DNA from: Madurella fahalii
Taxonomy: Eukaryota; Ascomycota; Sordariomycetes; Sordariales
DNA: 64,000 nucleotides
Direction of reading: 5' to 3'
Assembly: GCA_029876055.1 (NCBI GenBank)
Contig: CM056875.1
Span: forward strand, 1,860,001 to 1,924,000
Shown here: positions 22,289 through 32,899 of the stretch, piece by piece
How positions within the stretch are numbered: position 1 is the first letter of the stretch
How the letters are laid out: each line of letters opens with the position of its first letter
Notes under the pieces: model-generated
Databases searched by the model: none
Told to the model about the DNA's origin: nothing
The model's input: only the letters and a program-made list of their open reading frames with translations
Translations under genes and position numbers: made by a program

Positions 22289-23150
22289 GGTGCGGAAACG
22301 AGTCGATGATCTCGGGGGCGGGATCGGGTTAATGGTGAGGAGCTGCGGTGTCTGGACGGACAAGAATAGTCGACAGATGATCGCTGAGCTTCAGAGATCT
22401 TATATCCAACTCGTGGAGCTAAGCTAGTCGAGAGTAGCTCTGGGGCAGTCCTCAGCCCCAGGCAGCACGACCGCGCCCAGACTCGAACCCCACGGCAGTA
22501 TCGCCATCCTAACGCTGCAATATCCTGCCGCATAGGGCAATGATATCTGAGAAGGGGGTCTTGGTGCCTGCAGCTCACGAGCTTTAGTGGTGGTGCCAAG
22601 ACACACCGAAAGCAACCTCAAGGCAGCAGCTGTGGGGCTGCGAGCTTTGAATACAAGTGATAGGAGTATCGTAGCTTGTTGTGTAAGTTCATGGTTCGCG
22701 GAGCTTACCCGAACGGAAATACATGTGTAACCCGAATCCGTGGCAATTCTAGGGCCGTTGGCCATGAACCTGGGATGCAGCAGGCCCGAAGGCTTGCAGA
22801 AAGCCTGTGTTGCTGCTTGTGTCGTCCAGATCTCGGCGAGCAAGAAAGTTTGAATTTGGTCCTGATGCACTGTGCTGGCTGACCTGTCCGATTTCAGCGG
22901 AAGCACGCTAAGCAATCAGCGGGGGGGCGGCACCCGGTAGCCGAGACAGTGTCCGTATCTCGAGCTCTGACGACTGCAGTATCCCTTCTCATGATCATGT
23001 CTCTCTTCGGAAACCGGGATACAGGCATTCATGCGCTGCTAAACCGACCACGGCCTGGGAATCTGGGGGCACTGCTTGCACAACCGTGCATTTTCTTCTC
23101 TCACAAGCTTCTATAACGTTACCTGTTGACGTGTTATTCCCGCGCAACCT
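22289..23150. other. Region between rvt and the phosphoesterase relic
   Basis: Upstream DNA of rvt (minus) and of the plus-strand relic. It contains no supported gene. A tRNA-B-box-like GGTTCGAGTC on the minus strand near 22487 was examined and rejected because no cloverleaf forms. Confidence 0.45.
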
Positions 23151-23860
23151 CTTGTCGACCCCGTTCCCGTCGTGTGTATCTAGTACATGCACAATAACCA
23201 GCATCAGCTCCCGAATGGCGATATCCTTATCTATGCCAGCGAACTTACGTAGTCCCGAACCTTGCGGGAACTTCAGGCCACAGTGACATGGCCGCGTTCC
23301 CAACCGTACCTCGTCAAGATCGCGGTCGCTGGTAACCATGACCTGCTTCTCAATGCTAGCTGGGGCGATAGTGCTACCGTAAAGGCGGCTTCTGAGCGGG
23401 GAAGCGATTGATTTGGGGGCCATCAACTATTCGGAGGATACGGTGACCACCATTACCTACACCAACGGCCGCCAACTACGCGTTTACAGTAGCCCTCACA
23501 CCCCGCCATGGTAACTGGGCGTTCCAGTATCCCTGTGGCGAGAACGTGTAGGCGGGAGCAACACCACAGGGCATCGATGTGCTGGTGACGCACGGCCCTC
23601 CGCCCGCGCATCTCGACTTGCTACGGCTAGGCTATGTGCACTTGTTGCGGGAACTCTCGCGGGTTCGTCGGAGACTGCATGTCTTTGGGCACCTGCATGA
23701 GGGCGCGGGCAACGAGTGGCTGCAGTTTGATGGGTTACAGGGCGTGTATGAAGGCATTCTGATTGCCAGCGGCGGGACTCTGGAATTTGACGAGGACGGT
23801 AAAGGAGTTTATGCTGGCCCTCTCGGGTTCGGCCGCCGAGGCGAAATGCTTGCTGATTAA
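23151..23860 (+). pseudogene. Decayed calcineurin-like metallophosphoesterase gene with RIP-like nonsense mutations
   Basis: Conceptual reading across three frames recovers a fungal calcineurin-like phosphoesterase. In order: PVPVVCI-stop-YMHNN where SDTHN is expected, LPNGDILIYASELT-stop where GDILIHAGDLTQ is expected, VKIAVAGNHDLLL (intact), LGAINYSEDTVT, QLRVYSSPHTP, RHGNWAFQYP, GENV-stop-AG where VWAG is expected, then VLVTHGPPPAHLDLL and RLHVFGHLHEG (both intact) to TAA at 23860. In-frame stops lie at 23181, 23250 and 23549, and frameshifts near 23400 and 23512. Several differences are C-to-T or G-to-A: CAG to TAG, TGG to TAG, His to Tyr, Gly to Ser, Arg to Cys. The metal ligand Asp of SDTH is lost and that of GDL is changed to Glu. 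The last 93 codons remain open, so an automated annotation might report a short protein here. Confidence 0.82.
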
Positions 23861-25200
23861 CGCGATGATGGTAGGCGGTCTACGGGACGATGAGTGGAGG
23901 TGCCCGATCAAGGCATTCCAATGATACTTCGAAAGACCTCCGGCGCATCCCTCCTCGCACAAAAGTACAATCCTCTTAACCAATCTCCTCCACGAGCAGT
24001 ACACGAGGTTCCCCTACCACAATATCCATATTTCTCCTGATGTCTCTTTCTAGCCCTTGTTGTCCTTGTCCTATAAGGCCACAGTTTGCGTCAGCGCTGG
24101 TGCCTTGGCAACATAACTCAGTTCTCCCTCGAATATTTTCCCCGCTTCTTCCGCTTGCTTCTCCTATCGGCCCAGCGATAGTGGCTAGGATGCCGTGGGC
24201 AGTTAAGGCTCGACCGAACGATTGAACACCGAGTACACAGCTAGACGACACGGATGGCATAGCGCACCCGGCCGCGGCCCGTAGGATCCGGAATGCGAGG
24301 CACGGTGCATGGTGGATGTGAGTAGAGTCTCTTCTAATCATTCTCAGGAAGGCTAGGCACTCGAATGGGCCCATTCGGAGGGCCAATCCTAAGAGTTCGG
24401 ATAGCTACTTAGTTATATCGAGATACCGCCTTTTTATTTTTTAAATTGTTTTCTTTTTTCTTTTCTTTTTCTTTTTTCTTCTCTCCTCTTTCCTCGTCTT
24501 CTTCAGTCTTTTTCCCTTCCATTTATCTTTTTCCGTCTCTTCGTTTATTCTTTCTTCCCCCCCCCCTCCGCTAACCTGGTAATCCACTAAACAAGCTCAT
24601 CTTAGTGGGATCAGTTGCGAGCAAGGGGGTTAGTGGGGCATCTCCTTGCGGTGTCCGACTGTCGGACCGCAGCTTGATCGGGCCGCGATGTTTGTCATTG
24701 TTGACAGTCGGCGATGCGGTATGTGCGACGCCGGCGGGGCATTAGTGTGCCTCCGAGATGCTGCCGAGATTTGTCGCAAAGCCAACAAGCGATTCTCGAC
24801 TTGAAGAGGGAAGCCCCGGTCCTCGCTCTAACCGGCAGGGTAAAATGATGACTGCAGGTATTCCGTAAACACTGCCACGACCGTGTAGGAATCTTCAGGC
24901 CCAAAGATTACTAAATCAGCACAGCTCCTCAGGCGGACGATTTGGGACCAAACACATACACCATTGGGTACCAAAGTTACACGGGGTGAGTAAGTGGCTG
25001 ACAGAGAGGGGTCCGCTTAAGTTTTTTTCCCCGCCAACTCCGCGAACGGCGGGAGAGCTTCCCACCACCACGACCAAAAAAAGCCCACTGCACTGATTCC
25101 CAAGGGTCGACCCAAACCACAGCTCTGCCTGCTCACCTCGTCGCCGAAACTGCAGGCGTATGCCGGGCCCAATCGAGCCCCCTCGCACAGTCTGAGAACA
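23861..25200. promoter_or_regulatory. Upstream region of AROM, including a long pyrimidine tract
   Basis: A strongly T/C-rich tract runs from about 24427 to 24570 (many TTTTCT units, then a C-run). Closer to the gene, GTGAGTAAG at 24986 could be a leader-intron donor or an imperfect Gcn4/CPC1 site (TTACTCA on the other strand, one mismatch from TGACTCA). Cross-pathway control of aromatic genes is known in fungi, but one imperfect site is weak evidence. A minus-strand frame at 23976-24386 has no recognisable similarity. Confidence 0.35.
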
Positions 25201-28200
25201 ATGGCAGGCGCCAGCGGCTCTGGTCCCACGCGGATCGCCATCTTGGGCAAAGAGGATATCGTCGTCGATCACGGCATCTGGCTGAGCTTTGTGACTCACG
25301 ACCTACTCGAGAACATCTCGTCGTCTACCTACGTCCTCATCACCGACACAAACCTCTTCCCCCGCTACGTCCCGCCCTTCCAGGCCGTCTTCGACAAGGC
25401 TGCTCCCAGAGATGCCCGTCTCCTCACCTACGCCATCCCGCCCGGCGAGTACTCCAAGGGCCGCGAGACCAAGGCCGAGATTGAGGATTGGATGCTGTCG
25501 CAGCAATGCACTCGCGATACTGTCATCATTGCCCTCGGCGGCGGCGTCATTGGTGATATGATCGGATACGTCGCTGCCACCTTTATGCGCGGCGTCCGGT
25601 TTGTGCAAGTCCCGACGACGCTGCTCGCCATGGTTGACTCATCCATCGGCGGTAAGACGGCCATCGACACCCCCATGGGCAAGAACCTGATCGGGGCGTT
25701 CTGGCAACCGCGCCGCATCTATATCGACCTCGAGTTCCTGGAAACGCTCCCGGTGCGAGAGTTCATCAACGGCATGGCCGAGGTCATCAAGACGGCCGCT
25801 ATCTGGAATGAGACCGAGTTCACGGCCCTCGAAGAGAATGCCACGGCAATACTCGAGGCTATCCGGTCCAAGTCGACAGGCCCCGCAGGCCGCCTCGCAC
25901 CCATCCGCCACATACTAAAGCGCATTGTTTTGGGGTCTGCTCGTGTCAAGGCCGAGGTGGTATCGTCGGATGAGCGGGAGGGCGGACTTCGGAATCTGCT
26001 CAACTTCGGGCACTCGATCGGCCACGCTTACGAAGCCATCCTGGCCCCCCAAGCCCTCCATGGCGAGTGCGTTGCCATTGGGATGGTCAAGGAGGCTGAG
26101 CTGGCCCGTTTCCTTGGCGTCCTCCGGCCCGGTGCTGTTGCCCGTCTGACCAAGTGCATCGCAAGCTATGACTTACCCACTTCTTTGCATGATAAGCGCA
26201 TTGTCAAGTTGACAGCTGGCAAGGAGTGCCCCGTCGATGTTCTCCTGCAGAAGATGGCAGTTGACAAGAAGAACGAAGGTCGGAAGAAAAAGATTGTACT
26301 GCTCTCGGCCATCGGGAAGACCTACGAGCCCAAGGCGAGCGTGGTCGAAGACCGGGCTATCCGGATTATTCTCTCCCCATCCATCCGGGTCACGCCCGGC
26401 GTTCCCAAAGGTCTTTCTGTTAGCGTGACCCCCCCCGGTTCCAAGAGCATCTCAAACCGGGCGCTGGTGCTGGCCGCCCTCGGAGAGGGCACGACGCGCA
26501 TCCACGGGCTCCTGCACTCAGACGACACTCAGTACATGCTGACTGCCATCGCCCAACTCCAGGGCGCAACCTACTCGTGGGAGGACGCCGGAGAAGTGCT
26601 CGTTGTCAAGGGCAAGGGTGGCAAGCTGCTGGCTAGCGAGGAACCTCTGTACCTCGGCAATGCAGGCACAGCGTCACGCTTCCTCACATCCGTTGTCGCG
26701 CTCTGCTCGCCTACCACGATATCTTCTACCGTCCTAACAGGCAATGCGAGGATGAAGGTGAGGCCCATCGGTGCGCTCGTAGACGCCCTACGATCGAACG
26801 GAGTGGGTGTCAAGTACCTTGAAAAGGAAAAGAGCTTGCCGGTGCAGGTGGATGCGGCCGCCGGGTTCGCCGGCGGCGTGATTGAATTGGCCGCCACTGT
26901 TTCGTCGCAGTACGTCTCGTCAATCTTGATGGCCGCTCCTTATGCGCACAAGCCCGTCACGCTCCGGCTGGTAGGTGGCAAGCCGATCTCTCAGCCTTAC
27001 ATTGACATGACCATTGCCATGATGGCATCCTTTGGCGTCCAAGTCGAGAGGTCATCCGAGGACCCTAATACTTACCACATTCCTCAAGGCGTCTACAAGA
27101 ATCCCGCAGACTATGTCATCGAGAGCGACGCTAGCTCAGCGACGTATCCGCTGGCCGTTGCTGCCATAACCGGCACGACTTGCACCATCCCGAACATCGG
27201 CTCCAAGTCGCTGCAAGGAGATGCCCGATTCGCTGTTGAAGTCCTCCGACCGATGGGCTGCACTGTGGAGCAGACGGACACGTCGACCACCGTCACCGGG
27301 CCCCCCATCGGGACGCTCAAGGCGATCAAGCATGTTGATATGGAGCCCATGACCGACGCCTTCCTGACAGCCTCTGTGCTTGCCGCCGTCGCCTCGGGAA
27401 CCACCCAAATCACGGGCATCGCCAACCAGAGGGTCAAGGAATGCAACCGGATAGCAGCCATGAAAGACCAGCTGGCCAAGTTTGGGGTACACTGCCATGA
27501 GCTCGAGGACGGCATTGAGGTGACGGGCAGACCGTACAAGGAACTCAAAAACCCCACCGAAGGTATCTACTGCTACGACGACCATCGCGTGGCCATGAGC
27601 TTTGGCGTCCTGTCTACCGTGTCTCCGCACCCAGTGCTCATTCTCGAACGCGAGTGCACTGCGAAGACATGGCCGGGATGGTGGGACATCATGTCCCAGT
27701 CGTTCGGTGTGCACTTGGAAGGAGAAGAGGACCCGCACGCGAAACGCGCTGTCAAGACATCACGCTCGGGCACGGACAGGTCGATTTTCATTGTCGGAAT
27801 GCGCGGGGCAGGCAAATCTACGGCTGGCCGATGGATGTCCGAACTCCTCAAACGGCCCTTGGTGGATTTGGATGTAGAGCTGGAGAGAAGAGAAGGGATG
27901 ACGATCCCTGAAATCATCCGCGGCGACCGCGGCTGGGAAGGGTTCAGGAAGGCTGAGCTCGATCTCCTCGAAGATGTGATCAAGAACCAGTCCACGGGCC
28001 GCGTCTTCTCCTGCGGTGGCGGCCTCGTCGAGACGGAGGAGGCGCGTAAGCTACTCATCTCGTATCACGAGAATGGTGGTTGTGTACTCCTCGTCCATCG
28101 CGATACCGACCAAGTCGTTGAGTATCTAATGAGGGACAAGACGCGCCCGGCCTACTCGGAGAATATCCGGGAGGTTTACTATCGCCGCAAGCCCTGGTTC

Positions 28201-30030
28201 CAGGAGTGCAGCAACTTCCAGTACCACAGTCCGCATCTGGATGGCTCCAAGGTCCTGCTCGAGCCGCCGGCAGATTTCAGCCAATTCCTCTCCGTTATCT
28301 GTGGCCAGTCTTCTGCGCTGGAGGATGTCCTTGCGAAGAAGCATTCCTTCTTTGTCTCATTGACCGTCCCTAATGTCTCTACCGCACTCGACATCATCCC
28401 GGAGGTTGTTGTCGGGTCTGACGCCGTCGAGCTACGCGTGGACCTGCTGGAAAGTTATGACCCGGAATTTGTCGCGACTCAGGTTGCACTTCTCAGGTCG
28501 GCCGCAAAGATCCCCATCGTCTACACGGTACGCACGGTCAGCCAGGGTGGTAAATTCCCCGACAATGACTATGAGCTCGTTCGTCAGCTATACGAAGTAG
28601 GTCTGCGGACAGGAGTGGAGTACCTCGACCTTGAGATGACAATGCCCGAGGACATTCTGCAGGGCGTGACCGACAGGAAGGGCTTCACCCGCGTCATTGC
28701 GTCGCACCATGACCCCCAACGCAGGTTGTCATGGAAGAATGGGAGCTGGATCCCGTTCTACAACAAGGCATTGCAGTACGGCGATGTGATCAAGCTTATC
28801 GGCGTGGCCCGTGACATCGCTGACAACTTCGCTCTCGCCAACTTCAAGGAAAAGATGCTAGCCGCGCACGACACACCCATGATCGCCTTGAACATGGGCA
28901 CAGAGGGCAAGCTAAGTAGGGTGCTCAACGGCTTCATGACACCGGTGTCGCACCCGGCTCTACCATCCAAGGCCGCACCTGGGCAGCTGTCGGCGACGGA
29001 AATCCGACAAGCCTTGGCCCTCATCGGCCAGCTAGACCCGAAGTCGTTCTACCTCTTCGGGAAGCCCATCGGCTCCTCGCGCTCGCCCGCACTGCATAAC
29101 ACGCTGTTCGGTGCGACCGGGCTTCCCCACCGATACTCGCTCTTCGAGACGGACAATGTCTCCGACGTGCGGGACCTTATTCGGTCCCCGGATTTTGGCG
29201 GCGCGTCGGTAACTATCCCACTTAAGCTCGATATTATGCCCCTGTTGGATCAGATCTCGGATGCCGCGCGCGCCATCGGCGCAGTCAACACCATCATCCC
29301 CGTGACCAACCGGACTAGCAGCGGTAGCAGCGGGGACAAGCCAGCGCTCCTCCTCGGCGACAACACCGACTGGCTAGGAATGGTCTTTTCGCTGCGCGCA
29401 GCGGGTATCGTCAAGCGCACGCACACATCTCCCGGCTCCGGCATGGTTGTTGGGTCGGGCGGGACCACGCGTGCCGCGATCTATGCCCTGCACCACCTCG
29501 GCTACTCCCCTATCTACGTCGTCGCGCGGACACCGGAGCGGGTCCAAGAGCTGGCCGATGGGTTCCCGGCGGAGTACAAGATCCAGAGGCTAGCTACGCC
29601 GGAGCAAGTGGCGGCGGCCGGGGCCGAAGCGGCCTTGCCTACCGTTGTCATCAGCACCATCCCCGCGGACAAGCCCATCGACCAGGGCATGCGGGAGGTG
29701 CTGGTTGCCGCGCTGAGGGAGAAGGCGGAGAATGTCACCAGCCCGCGCGTGCTGCTGGAGATGGCATACACACCGAGGCACACGCCGCTGATGCAGCTGG
29801 CTGAGGATGCTGGGTGGAAGACGATCCCTGGGTTGGAGGTGCTCGCTGCGCAGGGGTGGTATCAGGTATGTTTTTGTCTACATTACATCCAAAACGAGAT
29901 TTTGAGTTTTATTGCGAAAGCGAGGCGCTCTGCTAACGCGGCTGGTGTGTTCTAGTTCCAGCTCTGGACGGGGATCCACCCGCTCTATGCCGATGCTCGC
30001 GCGGCTGCTGTGGGGGATGAGGCTGTGTAA
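25201..30030 (+). CDS. ARO1: Pentafunctional AROM polypeptide (shikimate pathway)
   Basis: One cytosolic protein catalyses five consecutive steps from DAHP to EPSP. Exon 1 (25201-29865) and a 75-nt exon 2 (29956-30030) give 1579 residues, the usual length. Domains in order: 3-dehydroquinate synthase, about 1-385 (ALGGGVIGDMIGY, DSSIGGKTAID, NFGHSIGHAYE); EPSP synthase, about 393-850 (PPGSKSISNRALVLAA, LGNAGTASRFLT, DDHRVAMSF); shikimate kinase, about 860-1045 (P-loop GMRGAGKSTAGRW near 866, CGGGLVE); type I dehydroquinase, about 1050-1275 (ELRVDLLE, VIASHHDPQ); shikimate dehydrogenase, about 1281-1579 (FGKPIGSSRSPALHN, GDNTDWLG, GSGGTTRAAIYAL). The active-site signatures I checked in all five domains are intact. 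The intron (90 nt) splits the last domain just before FQLWTGIHPLYADAR. It supplies chorismate precursors for aromatic amino acids, folate and quinones. Confidence 0.98.
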
Positions 30031-32899
30031 AGGGCCGGCTAGGATGGGGAGACGGGTTAAGGGGGGATTTGCTTGGCTGATCAACTCTGCCGTGTCACAT
30101 CTAGACGTTACTCCCTGGGGGTGGGAAGGGGTTTTTTTGAAGGGGGAAAGATTGATGACGCTTCGTTTTGAGTTTTGATTTTTCTTCCTGGGTAGAGGAG
30201 GGAGGAGAACTAAGTGGTAGGAAGTTCAGTGCCCATCCAAAAACCAAGCTAGGCGAGTCCCGCAAATAGATCGCTTTTTGATGCGGAACTTGAGCGAGTT
30301 GCTTGCTTACCTCACAGGGCCTTCCGCATTCGTAGTTGTTTTTTATTTTATTTTTTTTTTCCCCCAGTGCCATATTTTCCTCATGAAACAACGTGCTTGG
30401 GTTCGGTAAGTACGCTGTCTCGGATCCCGCAAGTCTGTTGTAGGTACCGTACGCTCCACTCTCACTGTATACAATGGCTAATCCATACGGTCGACACTCC
30501 GGGCATACCTCATCGACCTTCATTCTCGATATTTGGGTGGTCCATGGAATAGGTCATGTATGTCGCCAACACATACACACACACACACACACACTGGCAC
30601 AAATACACACCCCTTTCGCTACCGTTGTAACAGCCAGTCAAGTGTTGTTCTTGATTTGTCTGCCCCTCGCTGTGCCGTCAAGATCGGCCCGGTGGTCTTG
30701 ATCCGGGTGACTCGGATTGGGCAATGGGAGGACGTCGTGACGCCATGGGACATGTCATGTCGTGGAGTTTCTGGGGGTTGTGTGGGTAGGTTAAGGCCAG
30801 GGTTGGTGTTCGCGGTCCGGATCGGGATCCGCTCTGTTTGGCAGCGTGGATCAACCAAAGCTCGACGGAGCAACGAATGATCACTTCAACTACCTTAACA
30901 ACCTTGCGAGCTACCCGTACCCGTCTCTGGAGCATAACGTCAGCACGCGGCGTGTGGGGAAGCCGGGAGGGCGTGTTGAGTGATGGTTTGAGATTGCCGA
31001 ACAACTCGACAACCTGCCATAAGTTACGTTATGGAGAACTTCTTACCTCACGGCGCGTGCGTTTTTGCATTCTGCATGCGTGCATCCATGCATGCATGCG
31101 TACGAAGATGGATAGATCATGTAGGGTATAAGAGACAGAAGCATATGGGATGGTAGAATGATGAGGTAGTTCCAAGGACTTTGTTTTTTCCTTTCCCATT
31201 CGGCGTAGATAATCTCCCCGCCCCCCTCCGTTTACGTCAATGGCTTTCCGTCTTTGGGTTAGTCATATACCCTCCCGTTCTTGTTGAGCACGACGATAGC
31301 ATCATCGGCATCATCGCTACCACCCTTGTCTCTGTTGGGAACGAGTCCGGTCCCGCGACATGAGATCAGAAGATCTTGGTTCTGTGTGGTGATTTCGTGC
31401 GGTGATTTCGTGTGGGGAGTGGGACGACGTCACCCGAGTCCCTGCGTCACTAGATGCCCGAATTGCAGGGCCCTGCCAACAGGCTCGTACCGGTCCGCTT
31501 CCCAAACCCGGATTTGCCGGTGAGAAAATCGGTTTACACGATCGTTATTCTTGCTAATGGTTGGCTTCACAGCACATGTCTAGAACGGACGGGATTTGGT
31601 AGTTTTGGACTAGGTATTATCGGTCTCAACCAGCTAGCCAGCTAACCGACCCAGGGCTACGCGAATCATACAGCATTAGCATCTAGATACATTAACTTGA
31701 GCTACACTTCAATCTCTCTCCATCATCGCCAGTTGTTTTGAACAGACCTCAAAACAGTCCCAGTGCCGGTGATGCATGCTACCCGCTGGTGCCCGATCAA
31801 GGCCAGAGTTTTTCCGTTGTTCCAGTTCCCGCTGAAAGCGCTGCTTTTTTTTTCTAAGCCCATTTTGTCTTTTCGTCTTATCCCAACACCAAAAGCTCAT
31901 CACCATAACTCCCGAGGCAAAGAAACGCACATAGAACAACGATGCCCCGCGGGGAGAAGAAATGGACCAAAAATTGCGAGTTCCTTTCCCATGCCGTTCC
32001 ATGCCATGCCGTACGTGATACAGTCTATATCTCATGTCTTGCCCTGCCTGCCGAAACCCCCAATATCATAAACGTTCATCATCACATTAAAGAAATTCCC
32101 TTTGCAGGGGACGACGGAAAGCGAAAAGAACGTAAGGGAAAAAGAAAAAAAATTACGTAGATAAAGAATAAAGACATTTGAGAAGGTAAATTGCTGTTTG
32201 CCGGCGTCGTCGTCACGGAAAAGCGGGGTAAGTCGGAGAACACCTCAGAACACTCTTCGTCGTCCCCAGGAGTCGCAGTGTCCAGCGGTTGGAGACGGAG
32301 AACCTGGGGATTCACTCAGCTGGGTGCGCGCGGAAAGCCCGACACTCGGAGCCATCGCATCAGTGACGGACCTGGCCGATCGTGCTTTGCGCCGATGACG
32401 TCATTGAATCTCATTGTGTACACATGCCATGATCGGGGCGCAGCGAGCCCTACCACTCAGATCGGCAGGGTCTCATCGGAGTTTTGTTGCGTTGGTGCGA
32501 GCGAGGACGGAGGCCCCGCGCTGCGTCGTGGAGGCGCAAGCCCAACAAAGCCCCGAATGAAAATAGCGTGGCCGGGGTACCATGTCCGGTCCCTGCATGG
32601 CAATCGCTGGGAAGTGCCAGACCCTGAGCGACGGTCGAGGGGGTGGGGGGGGGGTGGTATGGGAAGGCTTGGGGGCCAATGACACGGCGCAATTGATTTG
32701 TCAATGATGCATCGCACCCCTCCCTTGCCCAAGCCATGCTGCGTCCGGCGACGTCATCGCGATGCAATCGACATCACCTTCGCCCAACCACGGCCTGACA
32801 AGCTTGGAAATTCGTGTCCATCCAAGCCCGTCTCGAGGCTTGTCCGAAAGGCTGTTGTAGAAGTTTTCGTGACATTTCCATGCCCACCGCTAAATTGCC
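30031..32899. other. 2.9 kb intergenic region, AROM / C2H2 gene (convergent)
   Basis: The 3' flanks of two convergent genes, long for this genome. Seen: a T-run near 30348-30360, a (CA)n microsatellite at about 30571-30593, an alternating TGCATGCATGCATGCG stretch at about 31073-31104, and A-rich DNA at 32140-32180. Short frames on both strands lack recognisable domains. No gene is supported. Confidence 0.45.
30571..30593. repeat. (CA)n microsatellite
   Basis: An uninterrupted run of about ten CA units between AROM and the zinc-finger gene. Confidence 0.85.

Noticed and set aside
22440..22520. Possible tRNA gene on the minus strand, from a B-box-like GGTTCGAGTC.
   Set aside because: No A box at the expected distance, no T stem or acceptor stem forms, and no T-run terminator follows.
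23976..24386. 136-codon minus-strand frame upstream of AROM.
   Set aside because: No recognised similarity, and it borders pyrimidine tracts; probably chance.
24427..24570. Pyrimidine tract as a retroelement relic.
   Set aside because: No flanking duplication or coding remnant; CT-rich tracts are common upstream of fungal housekeeping genes.
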